Positions 4,286-5,643 of a stretch of 5,643 nucleotides of DNA are shown piece after piece; the stretch's first letter is position 1; each line of letters opens with the position of its first letter. This DNA comes from Gammaproteobacteria bacterium (GTDB lineage: Bacteria > Pseudomonadota > Gammaproteobacteria > Steroidobacterales > Steroidobacteraceae). The notes under the pieces are model-generated. The model made no database searches. It was given only the letters and a program-made list of their open reading frames with translations, and had not been told where the DNA came from. Both the position numbers and the translations under genes were made by a program. The stretch spans positions 1-5,643 of the forward strand of contig JASHYG010000257.1 of NCBI GenBank assembly GCA_030043215.1, written 5' to 3'.

Positions 4286-5428
4286 ATGAAGTACCTCTTT
4301 CTCGTCTGGTCGGGCCTGTGGCGCAGACGTGCGCGCGCCGCGCTCATCCTGCTGCAGGTCACCGTCGCGTTCACGCTATTCGGTGTCCTGCAGGGGCTCG
4401 ACACCGGCATCAACCGGGCGATCGCCAAGGCGCACGCCGACCGGATGTACGTCCTCAGCCGAGTGAGCAGCGGCGATTCGCTGCCTTTCGCGCTGCTCGG
4501 GTCGATCCAGCGGGTCCCTGGCGTCGTGACGGTGACTTACGAGAACGGCATCGGCGGCATCTACCAGAATCCGGACCAGCAGATCTCCGTACAGGGGGTG
4601 GACGCGGCGAGTTTTGCGCGCATCTTCTCCGAGATCGTGATTTCTCCAGGTGACCTCCAGGCGCTCATCCGCACTCGCACGGGAGCGCTCGTGGGGGAGA
4701 AGGTTGCCCAGAGCTACGGCTGGAAGATCGGCCAGCGCGTTCCCGTGCAGTCGCCGATACTGCAGCGCGACGGCTCGAGCACGTGGACCTTCGATGTCGT
4801 CGGCACCTTCACCGAGCCCGATAACCCCGATCAGGCGAACTATCTCATCGCCAACTACGCGTATCTCAACGAGGCGCGCCAGGACAATCGCGATACCGTG
4901 GGCGCCTACGTGGTGCAGATCGACGATCCGAAGCGCTCCGCGACCATCGGCCACGACATCGATACGGTCTTCGCGAATTCCCCGCACGAGACGCGCACGC
5001 AGTCCGAATCGGATCTCATCTCCACTCAGATACAGCGCATCGGTGACATCGACTTTCTCGCGCATGCGGTCACCGCCGCGGCATTCTTCGCGCTGCTGTT
5101 CGCGACGGGCACGCTCATGATGCAGACCATTCGCGAGCGTACGCCGGAGCTCGCCGTGCTGAAGTCGGTCGGCTTCTCGGACCGTCGCGTCATGACGCTC
5201 ATCCTGGCTGAGGCTCTGATCTCCTGCCTCCTGGGTGCGGCCATCGGACTCGGCATTGCGGCGCTGCTGCTGCCCGCCGCACGGCAGCTCATCGGTCTCG
5301 GCTACCTGCCCGGGATCGTCATCGTCGCGGGCTTCGTGTGTGCCCTCATTCTCGCGCTCTTGAGCGGCGCGATCCCCGCGTGGCGCGGCCTGAGGCTCGA
5401 GGTCGCGACGGCCTTGTCGAGGCGCTAG
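4286..5428 (+). CDS. ABC transporter permease, MacB/FtsX type
   Basis: This gene encodes 380 residues. The frame is open further upstream to 4190, but the ATG at 4286 gives the expected start: MKYLFLVWSGLWRRRARAAL, a short basic cytoplasmic segment before the first membrane helix. The ribosome-binding site is weak (GGGTG at 4275-4279). The layout is that of the four-helix MacB/FtsX exporter permeases: helix 1 at about 18-37, a large periplasmic MacB-type domain (about 40-255, with EKVAQSYGWKIGQRVPV typical of its small subdomain), then helices at about 257-280, 303-328 and 340-363. The cytoplasmic segment RERTPELAVLKSVGFSDRR (283-301) is the FtsX-family coupling region that contacts the ATPase, and the tail PAWRGLRLEVATALSRR is the usual C-terminus. 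Such permeases couple ATP hydrolysis to export of periplasmic or membrane substrates, here unknown. The next permease starts 9 bases after the stop, so the two probably act as a heterodimer. No ATPase gene precedes it. Confidence 0.93.
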   Translation: MKYLFLVWSGLWRRRARAALILLQVTVAFTLFGVLQGLDTGINRAIAKAHADRMYVLSRVSSGDSLPFALLGSIQRVPGVVTVTYENGIGGIYQNPDQQISVQGVDAASFARIFSEIVISPGDLQALIRTRTGALVGEKVAQSYGWKIGQRVPVQSPILQRDGSSTWTFDVVGTFTEPDNPDQANYLIANYAYLNEARQDNRDTVGAYVVQIDDPKRSATIGHDIDTVFANSPHETRTQSESDLISTQIQRIGDIDFLAHAVTAAAFFALLFATGTLMMQTIRERTPELAVLKSVGFSDRRVMTLILAEALISCLLGAAIGLGIAALLLPAARQLIGLGYLPGIVIVAGFVCALILALLSGAIPAWRGLRLEVATALSRR

Positions 5429-5437
5429 GGACCCGCC

Positions 5438-5643
5438 ATGCGATATCTGAGGCAAACGGCGGCGCTCACCCTATTCGCGCTGCGCAGCATTCCGGCGCGG
5501 CTCGGCGCCTCGCTCGTGACGGTCATCGGCATCATGACGGTCGTCGCCGTCCTGGTCGCACTTCTGTCGATGGGTGAGGGAGCTCAGCTCTGGGAGACGG
5601 GACAGTCGCGGCCGGACCGGGCGGTGGTGCTGAGTCACGGTGC
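5438..5643 (+). CDS. Second MacB/FtsX-type ABC permease, 5' part only
   Basis: The first 68 codons are present; the gene continues past the window end. The ATG at 5438 has AGGGA (5427-5431) six bases upstream. That site overlaps the TAG stop of the first permease, so the two are likely translationally coupled. The N-terminus has a basic, amphipathic cytoplasmic segment with FALRSIPARLGASL (13-26), then a membrane helix at about 24-45 (VTVIGIMTVVAVLVALL) and the entry to the periplasmic domain (GEGAQLWETGQSRPDRAVVL). The FALRSIP..RLG..LVTVIGI start is characteristic of the second permease in two-permease MacB-like systems, as I recall them from Xanthomonadales-type genomes. Too little is present to judge the periplasmic domain. 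Confidence 0.85.
   Translation, partial: MRYLRQTAALTLFALRSIPARLGASLVTVIGIMTVVAVLVALLSMGEGAQLWETGQSRPDRAVVLSHG

Noticed and set aside
4376..5455. Minus-strand open frame of 359 codons opposite the first ABC permease
   Set aside because: Antisense to a convincing permease; low-complexity Arg/Glu/Asp composition and no ribosome-binding site or signature.
1..5643. CRISPR array, tRNA, rRNA, insertion sequence or integrase
   Set aside because: No regularly spaced repeats, cloverleaf, rRNA segments, transposase motifs or terminal repeats with target duplications were seen on either strand.

Overview
The window is GC-rich bacterial DNA with dense, well-organised genes. Twin-arginine (Tat) and Sec signal peptides, a type II lipoprotein signal, MacB/FtsX-type permeases and the style of the small Cys-containing lipoprotein all suggest a Gram-negative proteobacterium. 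The closest fit is an environmental gammaproteobacterium of the Steroidobacter/Nevskia/Xanthomonadales type. That placement is an impression from protein style, since no taxonomic marker is present.

The left half (1-3400) is a divergent catabolic-looking cluster. On the minus strand, read from 1491 leftwards, lie two tandem DUF3237 genes, the first with a Tat signal and the second without any signal. They are followed by the 5' part of a Sec-exported protein resembling the DUF8021 / NTF2-like family, which runs off the window at base 1. On the plus strand, 1817-3400 encodes a Tat-signalled carotenoid cleavage oxygenase of the lignostilbene dioxygenase type. It keeps all four iron-binding histidines and the Tyr/Lys pair that lignostilbene dioxygenases use to hold a phenolic hydroxyl. 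The 325-base gap between the two arms holds a sigma70-type promoter for each direction, and a GGGGAC-N14-GTCCCC dyad brackets the -35 box of the oxygenase promoter. My working inference is an envelope-located pathway that cleaves a stilbenoid or apocarotenoid C=C bond. The DUF3237 and DUF8021-like proteins, of unknown biochemistry, would act on or bind the substrate or the aldehyde products.

The middle (3401-4285) has a short convergent gap with alternative GC hairpins, then a minus-strand 121-residue lipoprotein gene. After it comes a 427-base intergenic stretch with no convincing protein gene. That stretch holds a very strong imperfect inverted repeat (4033-4082), a second perfect-core hairpin (4102-4122), a 9-base box in two direct copies plus one inverted copy, and weak promoter candidates.

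The right end (4286-5643) starts an ABC exporter operon. It contains a complete MacB/FtsX-type permease of 380 residues and, nine bases later, the first 68 codons of a second permease. The ATPase and any membrane-fusion partner are not in the window and would be expected downstream.
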